Shown: positions 1 to 7,557, counted from the stretch's first letter. The stretch: 16,948 bases of DNA from GAS188 sp044445965 (GCA_044445965.1 JBIOEJ010000126.1:1-16948), one strand, 5' to 3'. Made by a program: numbers and translations. The notes: a model not told the origin generated them from the sequence alone.

Positions 1-1199
1 CGAAACAGCACCAGATCCGCCGAGACGCCCTCCCGCAGGCTCGTCTCAACCTCGATGCCCATGATCGCGGCGGGCGTTGCCGTCACGGCCTTCAGCCAAT
101 CGGCGACGGGATGGTCGAGATGCAGGATGCGGGTGCCTTCCCGGAAGACCTCGAGCATATCGAGATCGCCATAGGCGTAGAAGGGATCGCGGGTATTGTC
201 GCTCGCGATCACGACAGGGACGCCCGCCGCTTTCAGCTCATGCAGGGCGGTCACTCCGCGCCAGCGCGGGGTGCGCCGTGCCGCCGCGTCGCGGTCCTGA
301 AGGTAGAGATTGCACATCGGCAGCGACACGATGGCGATGCCGGCCCTGGCGACCTTGTCGATGACGCGCTTTGCATACTCTTCCCCCTGCAGAGCCAGCG
401 AGCAGCAATGGCCACAAAGGATCTTTCCCGCGAAGCGATGCGCGATCGCCGTATCGGCGATCGCCTCGAGCGAACGCGCGGCAGGATCGTTCGCCTCGTC
501 GACATGGAAGTCGAGGTCGCGGCCCGTCTCGGCGGCGAGACGGAAGAGACGGTCGAGCGCCGCCTCGAGACTCGGCGCCATATAGGTGACCGCGCCGACC
601 ATGGCGCCATATTCGCGCACCGCCCAGGAGATGTCGGCGAAATGCGCCTCATCGAGTGCGAGCTCGGCGGCGAAGAGGGGCGAGCCTTGCAGCTCGACGC
701 GCCCGCGCCAAGCCTCCCTCAACTCGGCGAAAACCGGCCAGGAGATGCGAGTTTGCGGGATCATCGAATCGATATGCGTGCGCATGGCGCGTGTTCCATG
801 CGCATAGGCGCATTCGAGCCCGAACTGCATCCGGGCGCGCACATCCTGGGCATTCCATTTGGCCCGGTCGGCCTTGCAGGCCAAAAGGGCGGAGGCGAAG
901 CTGCCGTCGGGGTTGCGCTGGCGCGGCCAGATATGACCCTTGTCGAGATGGGCATGGACATCGACGAAAGCGGGCAAGACCATCCCGCCGTCGAGATTGA
1001 CGAGCGGCGTCGCATCCGCGCTCGGCGTATCGCCCGCGGTGATTGCGGCAATCCGCCCGTCCTCGATCAGCATGGAGACCGCGGCTAGGCCATCCTCGTC
1101 GGGCGCAAGCCCCTTTGCCGTGGCCAGGCACACCGGCAACCGCGCATCGACGAGGCGGTAGCGGGTGACGGAGCTTGGGATGCGCGCGATTCTGTTCAT
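1..1199 (-). CDS. Cytosine-deaminase-like amidohydrolase, 3' end outside window
   Basis: Zn-dependent amidohydrolase of the CodA type, which hydrolytically deaminates heterocyclic amines in the cytoplasm. 399 residues are visible and the frame stays open to the window edge, so the C-terminus is missing. Visible metal and catalytic motifs are HAH (H82, H84), HVDE (H232, E235), GHCC (H264) and SDN (D334); all align with the metal ligands, catalytic Glu and Asp of E. coli CodA. Pocket residues differ from CodA as I align them: the FPQEG Gln is not matched, the second Asp of DD is Asn335, and the Trp of DPW is Phe340. Substrate is therefore probably not cytosine. ATG at 1199 is chosen because an in-frame TGA lies two codons upstream; GGTGAG gives a weak ribosome site. 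It lies 193 bp downstream of, and codirectional with, the FAD oxidoreductase, so it may share its transcript. Family assignment is strong; substrate is unknown. Confidence 0.85.
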   Translation of the reverse strand, partial: MNRIARIPSSVTRYRLVDARLPVCLATAKGLAPDEDGLAAVSMLIEDGRIAAITAGDTPSADATPLVNLDGGMVLPAFVDVHAHLDKGHIWPRQRNPDGSFASALLACKADRAKWNAQDVRARMQFGLECAYAHGTRAMRTHIDSMIPQTRISWPVFAELREAWRGRVELQGSPLFAAELALDEAHFADISWAVREYGAMVGAVTYMAPSLEAALDRLFRLAAETGRDLDFHVDEANDPAARSLEAIADTAIAHRFAGKILCGHCCSLALQGEEYAKRVIDKVARAGIAIVSLPMCNLYLQDRDAAARRTPRWRGVTALHELKAAGVPVVIASDNTRDPFYAYGDLDMLEVFREGTRILHLDHPVADWLKAVTATPAAIMGIEVETSLREGVSADLVLF

Positions 1200-1274
1200 G
1201 TCTCACCATCGGCCCCAGAGGCTGTACCAGCCATTCCGCGGACTGTGACGCGTCTTCGAAACGCTCGCACTCGG

Positions 1275-1308
1275 TGCTGCCATCCACGCTATTCATGGGA
1301 GGGCAGCA
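1275..1308 (-). terminator. Intercistronic hairpin between oxidoreductase and deaminase genes
   Basis: An 11-bp imperfect stem, TGCTGCCATCC at 1275-1285 with GGAGGGCAGCA at 1298-1308 (10 of 11 paired), encloses a 12-base loop. No T-run follows on either strand, so it is not a classical intrinsic terminator. It could attenuate read-through from the transporter operon into the deaminase gene, or stabilise the upstream mRNA. This is inferred from pairing only. Confidence 0.3.
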
Positions 1309-1332
1309 TGGCACAATCCGGCACGCATGGAT

Positions 1333-1345
1333 CACGTTCGACGTG
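1333..1345. promoter_or_regulatory. CACGT-TCG-ACGTG inverted repeat, possible operator
   Basis: A short perfect inverted repeat (CACGT, 3-base spacer, ACGTG) sits in the 193-bp gap upstream of the deaminase gene, about 135 bp before its ATG. Its size suits a dimeric repressor half-site pair. No regulator gene is visible nearby, and repeats this short occur by chance. Confidence 0.2.
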
Positions 1346-1392
1346 TGCAAGCGAAGATCGAAACGCGCCGCCGACCGACGGTGTTGGACGCC

Positions 1393-2646
1393 CTATTCGG
1401 TCGCCAGGCTCGGCATCGTTTCCGGCGACCAGTAATGGTGCGCGTATTGCAGCCGGCACAGATCGCGCAGCCTGTCCTCCGGGAGGCCCGTCGCCAGGCG
1501 GTCTGGCGCCATGAAGGACAGGTCGATCGACGGGCGACCTTGGGTGATCCATTCCGCCAGCAGCTCGCCCAGCGCCGGTGCGGTCGTGAGACCGCCGACG
1601 CAGCAGCCGCCGATCACGTAGAGCCCGCTGACGCCGGGTGCCGGGCCCAATATGTGCTCGCCATCCGCCGTCATCGTCGGCAACCCGCCACGGTATTCCT
1701 GCACGCCCACATCGCGGAAGACCGGAAACTGCGGCGCCACGCTCTCCGCCAGCCGCCGCAGGACCGACAGATCGAGCGCCAGGTTCTCGATGTCAAAATC
1801 AGCCGGCAGATCGCGCATGTCGTACTGCACCGGATCAGGCTCGTAACCGCCGAGCATCAGTCCGCCCTTCTCCGGCCGCACGTAGACGTTGGCGTCGATG
1901 ATGCGCGTGATCGGCTGGTTCGGCCGCACGTCCGGCAGTGGCACCGTCACCATCAGCTGGTGCCGGGTTGGCACGGCCTTCACGGTCGATCCGCCCTGCG
2001 CGGCCACGAGACGGAGCCAGGCGCCGGCCGCATCGACCACGATGCGGGCCCGGATCTCCCCGCGGGGCGTGCGCACGCCGGCGACGCTGCCGCCTTCGGT
2101 GAGGATCTCCTCGGCCGGCGTATTCGCCAGCAGCGTGGCGCCCAATCGCGCGCTCGCCCGGGCGTAGCCGACGGGAACCTGCACCGGTTCGAGGTAGAGG
2201 TCGGTGCGCATGTGCATCACTGCCCGTACGCCTTCGGTCAAGAGATACGGCATCAGGCGCCGGGCTTCCTCGAGCGAGATCATCGCGACGTTGAGGCCGA
2301 GTTGCCTGCCCCGCGCCGCCTCCTCATGGAGTTGCGCCTCGTGTTCCGGGCGGCGGGCGACCTTGAGGCTGCCGGGCTGAACAAAGACCATCGGCTCGCC
2401 GGTCTCGATCTCGAAATTCACGATCTTCTCTACGCCCTTCGCCGCGATGCGCGTCATGATCGCGTCGGAACGGAGCTGGCCGCTCAGGCCGGCGGCGCGC
2501 GGGGAGCTTTGCGAGGCGAGTTCCCCCTTGTCGAGCAGCGCCACGGACAGACCGGCCTTGGCCAGGTGAAAGGCGGTCGCGGCGCCCAGCGCGCCGGCCC
2601 CGATGACGACCGCGTCGGCCCGTTCGGGAATTCCAAGCTCGTTCAT
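1393..2646 (-). CDS. FAD-dependent amine/amino-acid oxidoreductase (DAO family)
   Basis: 417-residue enzyme of the DAO (sarcosine oxidase beta / glycine oxidase / D-amino-acid dehydrogenase) superfamily, which oxidises a C-N bond of an amine or amino acid with FAD. The N-terminal Rossmann motif is VIGAGALGAA (about residues 12-21), followed by LLDKGELASQSSPRAAG, the usual region after the second strand. A C-terminal FAD motif, GLYVIGGCCVGGLTTAPALG, closes the fold. Length is normal for the family. ATG at 2646 overlaps the stop of the upstream permease as ATGA, indicating translational coupling; a longer open frame to 2919 runs antiphase through the permease and lacks family residues, so it was rejected. 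Position at the end of an amino-acid-type ABC operon suggests it oxidises the imported solute or a product of it. The exact substrate cannot be read from the sequence. Confidence 0.88.
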   Translation of the reverse strand: MNELGIPERADAVVIGAGALGAATAFHLAKAGLSVALLDKGELASQSSPRAAGLSGQLRSDAIMTRIAAKGVEKIVNFEIETGEPMVFVQPGSLKVARRPEHEAQLHEEAARGRQLGLNVAMISLEEARRLMPYLLTEGVRAVMHMRTDLYLEPVQVPVGYARASARLGATLLANTPAEEILTEGGSVAGVRTPRGEIRARIVVDAAGAWLRLVAAQGGSTVKAVPTRHQLMVTVPLPDVRPNQPITRIIDANVYVRPEKGGLMLGGYEPDPVQYDMRDLPADFDIENLALDLSVLRRLAESVAPQFPVFRDVGVQEYRGGLPTMTADGEHILGPAPGVSGLYVIGGCCVGGLTTAPALGELLAEWITQGRPSIDLSFMAPDRLATGLPEDRLRDLCRLQYAHHYWSPETMPSLATE

Positions 2647-3308
2647 GTCCCGCCTTCCTGCAGGCGGCCGCGCGCGAAGTGGCGTTCGAGCCGCCGCACC
2701 ATGTGCATCATTGGCCATGCCATGATCAAATACATCGCACCGGCCAGCAAATAATACTCCATCGGCAGGTAATATGTCCCCGCGAGATCGCGGGAGCGGA
2801 GCATCAACTCGGGCGCCGCAATCAGCGACGCGATCGATGTGTCCTTCAACAGCGACACCAGATAATTGCCCATGGGCGGCAGCACGACGGGCACGGCCTG
2901 CGGCAGGGTGATTTCCCACATCACCTGGGGGCGCCGCAGCCCGAGCATCTGGGCCGCCTCGCGCTGGCCGGGATCGACCGCCTGGATGCCCGCGCGATAG
3001 ACCTCGGCCAGATAGGCCGCGCCGTTCAGGCCGAGCGCCGTTACGGCGGCAGCGAAGGAATTCAGCACGATGCCAAGGGGCGCCAAGCCGAAATAGATCA
3101 GGAACAGCAGGGTCAGCGCCGGCATCCCGCGCACGATCTCGATGTAGAGAAAGGCGAGGCGGCCTGCCGATCCGCCGGCGAGGCGCAGAATGGCGAGCGG
3201 CAGGCCGAGCAGGGCGGCGAACAGGAAGGCCAGCGCCGTCATGCGCAGCGTGCCCCCGGCCGCTACCAGCAGCTCGGGCAGGCTGTCGGCGAAGATGTCC
3301 CAGGTCAT
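2643..3308 (-). CDS. Polar-amino-acid-type ABC transporter permease (second)
   Basis: 221-residue inner-membrane permease of the His/Glu/Gln/Arg/opine family (HisM/GlnP-like). Several hydrophobic segments are visible (for example LAFLFAALLGLPLAILRL near the N-terminus). The cytoplasmic EAA loop reads NGAAYLAEVYRAGIQAV, then GQREAAQMLG and ITLPQAVPVVLPP; it docks the ATPase. It would form a heterodimeric channel with the adjacent permease. The start is 13 bp after the stop of the first permease gene, and the stop overlaps the oxidoreductase ATG by 4 bp. Length and motifs are typical for the family; substrate is not defined. Confidence 0.93.
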   Translation of the reverse strand: MTWDIFADSLPELLVAAGGTLRMTALAFLFAALLGLPLAILRLAGGSAGRLAFLYIEIVRGMPALTLLFLIYFGLAPLGIVLNSFAAAVTALGLNGAAYLAEVYRAGIQAVDPGQREAAQMLGLRRPQVMWEITLPQAVPVVLPPMGNYLVSLLKDTSIASLIAAPELMLRSRDLAGTYYLPMEYYLLAGAMYLIMAWPMMHMVRRLERHFARGRLQEGGT

Positions 3309-3321
3309 CGGGTTCCCCGGG

Positions 3322-3978
3322 TCATCGCCGGCCGCGCGACAGGCGCGCCTCCGCCTGGCGGGTCAGGTATCCCAGCGGCAGGCTCATCGCCAGATAGATC
3401 GCCGCCGCGGTCACGAATATCTGCGTGGCGAGAAACGTCTTGTCGACCAGCGTCCGGGCGCGGAACATGAGCTCGGGCGCAGCGACCGCGGAGGCCAGCG
3501 CAGTATCCTTCAAAAGCCCGATCGCGAAGTTGCCGAGCGGCGGCAGCACCACGCGCACGGCCTGCGGCAGGATGACGATGCGCAGCGCCTTGAGCCGCGT
3601 CATCCCCAGCATCTGCGCCGCCTCCATCTGCCCCCGGTGGATCGATTCGATGCCCGCCCGGAACACCTCCGTCAGGTAGGCGCCGCCATTGATCCCGAAG
3701 CCGACAATGGCGGAGGGCAGCGGGTCGAGCCGGATGCCGATCTCGGTCAGGCCGAAATAGATGATGAACAGCTGGGTGAGCACCGGAACCGCCCGGAACA
3801 CGTCGACATAGATCGCGATCGCGACGCGGAGCGGATGCCAGTCGAGCCGCTGCAGAACGGCGAAGATGAGGCCGATCAGCGCTGCCAGGACGAACCCGCC
3901 GGCGGTGACCTCCACCGTGGTAACGGCGCCGAGCAGCAGGATCGGGAGCAGGTCCCAGACGGTCAGCCAGGCGCTCAC
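3322..3978 (-). CDS. Polar-amino-acid-type ABC transporter permease (first)
   Basis: 218-residue integral membrane subunit paired with the downstream permease. The EAA loop is plain: INGGAYLTEVFRAGIESI, GQMEAAQMLGM, ILPQAVRVVLPPLGN. The start is a GTG that overlaps the ATPase stop as GTGA (3975-3978), so translation is coupled. Sequence similarity to the second permease, around the LPQAV..VLPP..GN and LLKDT..AS..AAPELM stretches, shows they are paralogues forming one channel. The family is certain; the transported amino acid or amine is not known. Confidence 0.93.
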   Translation of the reverse strand: MSAWLTVWDLLPILLLGAVTTVEVTAGGFVLAALIGLIFAVLQRLDWHPLRVAIAIYVDVFRAVPVLTQLFIIYFGLTEIGIRLDPLPSAIVGFGINGGAYLTEVFRAGIESIHRGQMEAAQMLGMTRLKALRIVILPQAVRVVLPPLGNFAIGLLKDTALASAVAAPELMFRARTLVDKTFLATQIFVTAAAIYLAMSLPLGYLTRQAEARLSRGRR

Positions 3979-4796
3979 GATGCCGGCGTCTCGGCCATCG
4001 CCTGACGGTCCACCACGGCGCGCAGGAACGCCTGCGTCCGCGGATGGGACGGTGAGCGGAACAGCTCGCGCGGCGGCCCCTCGTCGACAATTCGGCCGTG
4101 ATCCATGAACACGACGCGATCAGCGACATCCTCGGCGAATTGCATTTCGTGGGTAACGATCAGCATGGTCATCCCGTCGCGCGCCAGATCGCGCATCACA
4201 TTCAAGACCTCGCCGATCAGCTCGGGGTCCAGCGCCGAGGTCGCTTCGTCGAACAGCATCAGCCGCGGCCGCATGGCGAGCGAGCGGGCGATGGCCACGC
4301 GCTGCTGCTGCCCGCCGGACAGCCTCTCAGGGTACTCGGCGGCCTTGTGCGCCAGGCCGACCTTGCGGAGCAGCTCGCGCGCCAGCGGCTCGGCCTCGGC
4401 GCGGCTGTGCTTCAGCACACGGGTGGGACCGAGCATGACGTTTTCCAATGCCGTCAGATGCGGGAACAGGTTGAAGCGTTGGAACACCATTCCGATGCCG
4501 GTGCGGATGCGGGCGATCTCCCGGTCCGACATCTCCCGCCAGCGCCCGTCGACGAGCTTTTCGCCGATGCGTTCGCCACCGATGGTCACATGCCCGGAGG
4601 TTGGCCGCTCGAGATGCGCGACACAGCGCAGCAGCGTGGTCTTGCCCGAACCGCTAGGTCCGATGATCGCGACCTTCTCGCCGACCCGCACGGAAAGGTC
4701 CACGTCTTTGACGACGTCGGTCTCTCCGAAGCGCTTGGTCAGGCGGACGGCTTGGACCAGAGCAACCGGCGCCTCCGCGCCGGTCAGGCCGGACAT
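3975..4796 (-). CDS. Polar-amino-acid-type ABC transporter ATP-binding protein
   Basis: 273-residue nucleotide-binding subunit (GlnQ/HisP-like) that powers import. Walker A is GPSGSGKTT (about residues 46-54); the Q-loop is VFQRFNLFPHLT; the signature is LSGGQQQRVAIARSL; Walker B is LMLFDEATSALDPE; the H-loop is IVTHEM. ATG at 4796 was chosen; a TTG one codon upstream, directly after the binding-protein stop, is possible but unnecessary. It is separated from the binding-protein stop by 3 bp and overlaps the next permease start by 4 bp, so all transport genes are tightly coupled. Confidence 0.95.
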   Translation of the reverse strand: MSGLTGAEAPVALVQAVRLTKRFGETDVVKDVDLSVRVGEKVAIIGPSGSGKTTLLRCVAHLERPTSGHVTIGGERIGEKLVDGRWREMSDREIARIRTGIGMVFQRFNLFPHLTALENVMLGPTRVLKHSRAEAEPLARELLRKVGLAHKAAEYPERLSGGQQQRVAIARSLAMRPRLMLFDEATSALDPELIGEVLNVMRDLARDGMTMLIVTHEMQFAEDVADRVVFMDHGRIVDEGPPRELFRSPSHPRTQAFLRAVVDRQAMAETPAS

Positions 4797-4799
4797 CAA

Positions 4800-5726
4800 T
4801 CAGGCGAACAGCGACGAGAAATCCTTTGTCTTGTGCGCGCCGGGTCCGATGACGTTGCCCGCAGCGTCGCGGTCCACGCCGATGCGCGGGTTCTTCTCGG
4901 GCGGCACCAAATAATCGGGATTGCTGATGCCGTATTTACGCATCAGTTCGGCATTCTGCTTCGTCTGCCACATCCACTTCACGCCGGCATTGACGGCATC
5001 GAACAGGTCGAAATTCTCCTGGTTCATGCCCATCACGGTGTGCTGCTTGCTGGTGAGCTGCGGGAAGGCCGGATCCGCCACTATCGGGACCTGCTTGAGG
5101 TTCCAGTTCGGGTTCTTGAGGATCAAATAGTCGACCAGCGGCCCGTCCAGCACCGCGAAATCGAGCCGTCCCGCGACCACGTCGCGCACGCAGCCGTCGC
5201 TGTTGTCGTAGAGCTTCACCTCGCCCACGCCAGGCAGCTTCTTCATCTCCGGCACGATGGTGAAGCCGGTCACCGTGCCGATCGAGCGGCCCTTCACGTC
5301 GTTCACCGAAATGCTGGTCGTGAAAGGCTTGTCCTGTTTCATGCAGACGAAGGTTCCTGCGTAGTAGATCGCATCGGTGATCAGCAGCGCCTGAGAGCGC
5401 GCCGGTGTCCATCCCATGTTGCCGAGCATGACGTCGGCGCGTCCGCTCTTCACGGACTGCACGGTGGCGGACCACTCCATCTGGGCGGACTTGACGCCCA
5501 GGCCCATCTTCTTGGCGATCGTCGCGACGATCTCGGCGTCCGAGCCGATCAGCTTGCCGTCTTCCATTGCGATCATGGGCATCTCGTTGCTGTTCGCGAG
5601 TGTCAGCACGCCCGGCTCGACAGTCTTGAAGGAGGGCGCCGCAACGGCACTGCGCTGAGACGCCGTGAGCAGAGTTGCGCCCATGCCCACCATAAAGCCA
5701 CGACGAGAGGATTCACAGAACGCCAT
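4800..5726 (-). CDS. Family-3 periplasmic solute-binding protein with Tat-like signal
   Basis: 308-residue extracellular solute-binding protein of the polar amino acid family, the ligand receptor of the adjacent ABC importer. The N-terminus carries SSRRGFMVG (about residues 6-14), a twin-arginine signal motif, then a hydrophobic stretch and a probable cleavage site after AVAA (around residue 30). Family features include GVLTLANSNEMPM, KLIGSDAEIVATIAKKMG, and VKSGRADVMLGNMGWTPAR. The start ATG at 5726 has AAGGGG at 5733-5738, six bases upstream. It is the first gene of the operon. The upstream leader contains mutually exclusive inverted repeats, described separately. Ligand unknown; neighbouring oxidase and deaminase suggest a nitrogenous solute. 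Confidence 0.92.
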   Translation of the reverse strand: MAFCESSRRGFMVGMGATLLTASQRSAVAAPSFKTVEPGVLTLANSNEMPMIAMEDGKLIGSDAEIVATIAKKMGLGVKSAQMEWSATVQSVKSGRADVMLGNMGWTPARSQALLITDAIYYAGTFVCMKQDKPFTTSISVNDVKGRSIGTVTGFTIVPEMKKLPGVGEVKLYDNSDGCVRDVVAGRLDFAVLDGPLVDYLILKNPNWNLKQVPIVADPAFPQLTSKQHTVMGMNQENFDLFDAVNAGVKWMWQTKQNAELMRKYGISNPDYLVPPEKNPRIGVDRDAAGNVIGPGAHKTKDFSSLFA

Positions 5727-5736
5727 GATCGGCCCC

Positions 5737-5800
5737 TTTCCGGTTATGTCAGGTCTTGGCGGGGAAGGTTAGCACCCTATCGGTTTCACGCAACCGGAAA
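5737..5800 (-). promoter_or_regulatory. Three-arm inverted-repeat leader before binding-protein gene
   Basis: On the minus strand TTTCCGGTT (5800-5792) is followed by AACCG (5785-5781) and later by AACCGGAAA (5745-5737). The first arm can pair locally with AACCG (5-bp stem, 6-base loop) or at distance with AACCGGAAA (9 perfect pairs), but not both. The distal arm runs into the ribosome site AAGGGG at 5738-5733. This layout would suit a switch that hides or frees the ribosome site, or alternatively a pair of operator half-sites. The transcription start is not known. Confidence 0.3.
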
Positions 5801-5865
5801 ACCATGCGGTCCAGTTCCTCGGGCGGTAGAGACGCCGCCCACACAGAAGCGCTGATCGTTCGCTT

Positions 5866-5899
5866 GCCTCTCCCTTGTGGCCCACCTTGCGGGAGAGGC
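5866..5899 (-). terminator. GC-rich hairpin after the nitrite reductase operon
   Basis: GCCTCTCCC (5866-5874) and GGGAGAGGC (5891-5899) form a perfect 9-bp stem with a 16-base loop that itself can pair GTGG with CCAC. It begins 17 bp after the stop of the flavoprotein gene. There is no T-run, so it may be a Rho-assisted terminator, an mRNA-stabilising structure, or a dispersed palindromic repeat. The 11-base core GCGGGAGAGGC (5889-5899) recurs in the hairpin at 14669-14704. Confidence 0.45.
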
Positions 5900-5915
5900 G
5901 AAGGCTGCGAGGATC

Positions 5916-7550
5916 TCAGTAGACGTCGGCCTGATAGCGCCCGGCGCGCTTCAGGCCCTGCACGAAGGCGACGGCCTCGTCGAGGCTGCGCACGCCGTGC
6001 TCGGCCACGATATCGACGAGGGCTGCCTCCACATCCTTGGCCATGCGCTTGGCGTCGCCGCAGACATAGACATGCGCGTCCTCGGCGAGCCAGCGCCACA
6101 GCTCCGCCCCGACCTCGCGCATGCGATCCTGTACATAGTATTTCTCCGGCCCCTCGCGCGACCAGGCGAGCGACAGCCGCGTCAGCACGCCCTTTTTGCG
6201 CAGGGCATGCAGCTCGTCCCGATAGAAGAAGTCGTAATCCTGGCGCTGATGGCCGAAGAACAGCCAGTTGCGCCCGGTCGCGCCGATCGCGTCACGCTCT
6301 TGCAGGAAGGCGCGGAAGGGCGCGATGCCGGTGCCCGGCCCGACCATGATGACGGGTTTCGAATGGTCCGCCGGCAGGGCGAAATGCTGCGCCTTCTGCA
6401 CGAAGACGCTGACGGGCGAGCCCTCGGCGATCCGCTCGGCGAGGAAGGTCGAGGCGACGCCGAGGCGGCGGCGCTTGCCGATGACATAGCGCACCGCGTC
6501 GACCGTGAGCGCCAGCCGGCCCGATGCATGCTTGGGCGAGGACGAGATCGAGTAGAGGCGCGGCTGCAAAGGTTCGAGCGTCTCGACGAAGGCCTCCGCG
6601 TGCGGCCGCACCTGCGGGAATTTGTGCAAGGTGGCGAGGACGTCGAGGCAATCCGCGTCGCCATCCGGATCCTCGCCGCGCGCCAGCGCCTTGGCCTTCA
6701 GGCGAGCGGCGCCGCCGCAGATATACGAGAACAGCTCGAACAGCGCGTCAGGCGCCTGGCCGAGCGAGACATCCTCGGCGAGGACCCGACGCAGCTTGCC
6801 TCCCCGCACTTCCATTTCATGGGAGGCTCCCAGCATGGCGATCACCTGATCGACGAGGCCGAGATCGTTCTTGGGGAAGACACCGAAGGAATCGCCGACC
6901 ACGTAGTCGATCCCGCTCTCCTCGAGGTCGAACTCGATATGCCAGGTTTCCTTCAAGGAACCCGGGGCGTTGAGCAGCCGGCGGCCATGGAACTGGGCAT
7001 CGACGGGCAGTTCGCGGCTGCGTCCACGCAGTCCCGTATCGGCGGGTGCGGGGATGGTTTCGAGCGCGGCGCCCAGATTGCCGCCGATCGAGGGCGCGAG
7101 CGCCTTCACCTCCGCCGGGCCCGAGAATTCGACGGCGAGCGCCTTCAGCATGCGCTGCGTCTCCTTGCCGCCGGGGGCGCAGAGATTGAGCCGTTCCTCC
7201 TTGCGCGCGAAAAGGGCGTTGGCGTAATCGGCGCAGTTATAGCCGCATTGCCCGCAATCCTGCTGCGCCATCGCGGCCATCAGGCGCGGTGCGAGCGGCT
7301 TGCCGTCGGCGAGCTTCATGCGCTCGGCGAGCACCATTGCAGGGTCGTGCCACGGCGCTTCGTCGTTATTGGCGAGAACCGGTCCGTCCGTCGCAGGTGA
7401 AGTTGCGCCGCCCATGGCGGGCGGCCCGGGCGCGGATGGCGCGCTCAGCACCGCCGCGAGAAACCCGGACAACCAACCCCGCTGCTCGGGCGTGAAGGGC
7501 GCGCCCTCCGGGATCAGCAGCGAGCCCACCGGCATCTCGTGGGCGCTCAT
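5916..7550 (-). CDS. CysJ-like NADPH flavoprotein reductase with N-terminal iron-sulfur motif
   Basis: 544-residue electron-transfer partner of the adjacent nitrite reductase, usually labelled sulfite reductase alpha subunit. The C-terminal two thirds is a ferredoxin-NADP reductase module: RLYSISSSP for FAD, GVASTFLAERI for the FAD pyrophosphate, IMVGPGTGIAPFRAFLQER for NADPH, SREGPEKYYVQDRM (Ser-Arg and Lys typical of NADPH use), VYVCGDAKRMAKDV, and the CysJ-type end RYQADVY. There is no flavodoxin (FMN) domain. In its place are C99-x2-C102-x3-C106-x17-C124, a 4Fe-4S arrangement like that of the FeS domain seen in RnfB-type proteins. Residues 18-35 (PFTPEQRGWLSGFLAAVL) resemble the CysJ N-terminal helix. 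Its ATG lies 7 bp after the NirA stop. Likely path: NADPH to FAD to 4Fe-4S to NirA. Confidence 0.85.
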   Translation of the reverse strand: MSAHEMPVGSLLIPEGAPFTPEQRGWLSGFLAAVLSAPSAPGPPAMGGATSPATDGPVLANNDEAPWHDPAMVLAERMKLADGKPLAPRLMAAMAQQDCGQCGYNCADYANALFARKEERLNLCAPGGKETQRMLKALAVEFSGPAEVKALAPSIGGNLGAALETIPAPADTGLRGRSRELPVDAQFHGRRLLNAPGSLKETWHIEFDLEESGIDYVVGDSFGVFPKNDLGLVDQVIAMLGASHEMEVRGGKLRRVLAEDVSLGQAPDALFELFSYICGGAARLKAKALARGEDPDGDADCLDVLATLHKFPQVRPHAEAFVETLEPLQPRLYSISSSPKHASGRLALTVDAVRYVIGKRRRLGVASTFLAERIAEGSPVSVFVQKAQHFALPADHSKPVIMVGPGTGIAPFRAFLQERDAIGATGRNWLFFGHQRQDYDFFYRDELHALRKKGVLTRLSLAWSREGPEKYYVQDRMREVGAELWRWLAEDAHVYVCGDAKRMAKDVEAALVDIVAEHGVRSLDEAVAFVQGLKRAGRYQADVY

Positions 7551-7557
7551 TGGGCAC

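Noticed and set aside
1327..2754. Long plus-strand open frame opposite the FAD oxidoreductase
   Set aside because: His/Arg/Gly-rich translation without family features, exactly antisense to a well-supported enzyme; typical of high-GC DNA.
2647..2919. Upstream extension of the oxidoreductase frame
   Set aside because: Overlaps the permease in another frame and adds Arg/Ala-rich residues before the true Rossmann start; the ATGA junction supports 2646.
4098..5855. 585-codon plus-strand open frame over the ATPase and binding-protein genes
   Set aside because: Antisense shadow with His/Asp/Arg-rich composition; the minus strand carries clear ABC motifs.
5749..5860. Minus-strand tail with plausible residues (SLPPEELDRMVFRL) before the binding-protein gene
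   Set aside because: About 37 codons look coding-like, but the frame upstream runs into a shadow of the reductase gene and no start or family is recognisable; possibly a gene remnant, not annotated.
5877..7400. 507-codon plus-strand open frame over the reductase gene
   Set aside because: Antisense shadow; the minus-strand product has all NADPH/FAD motifs.
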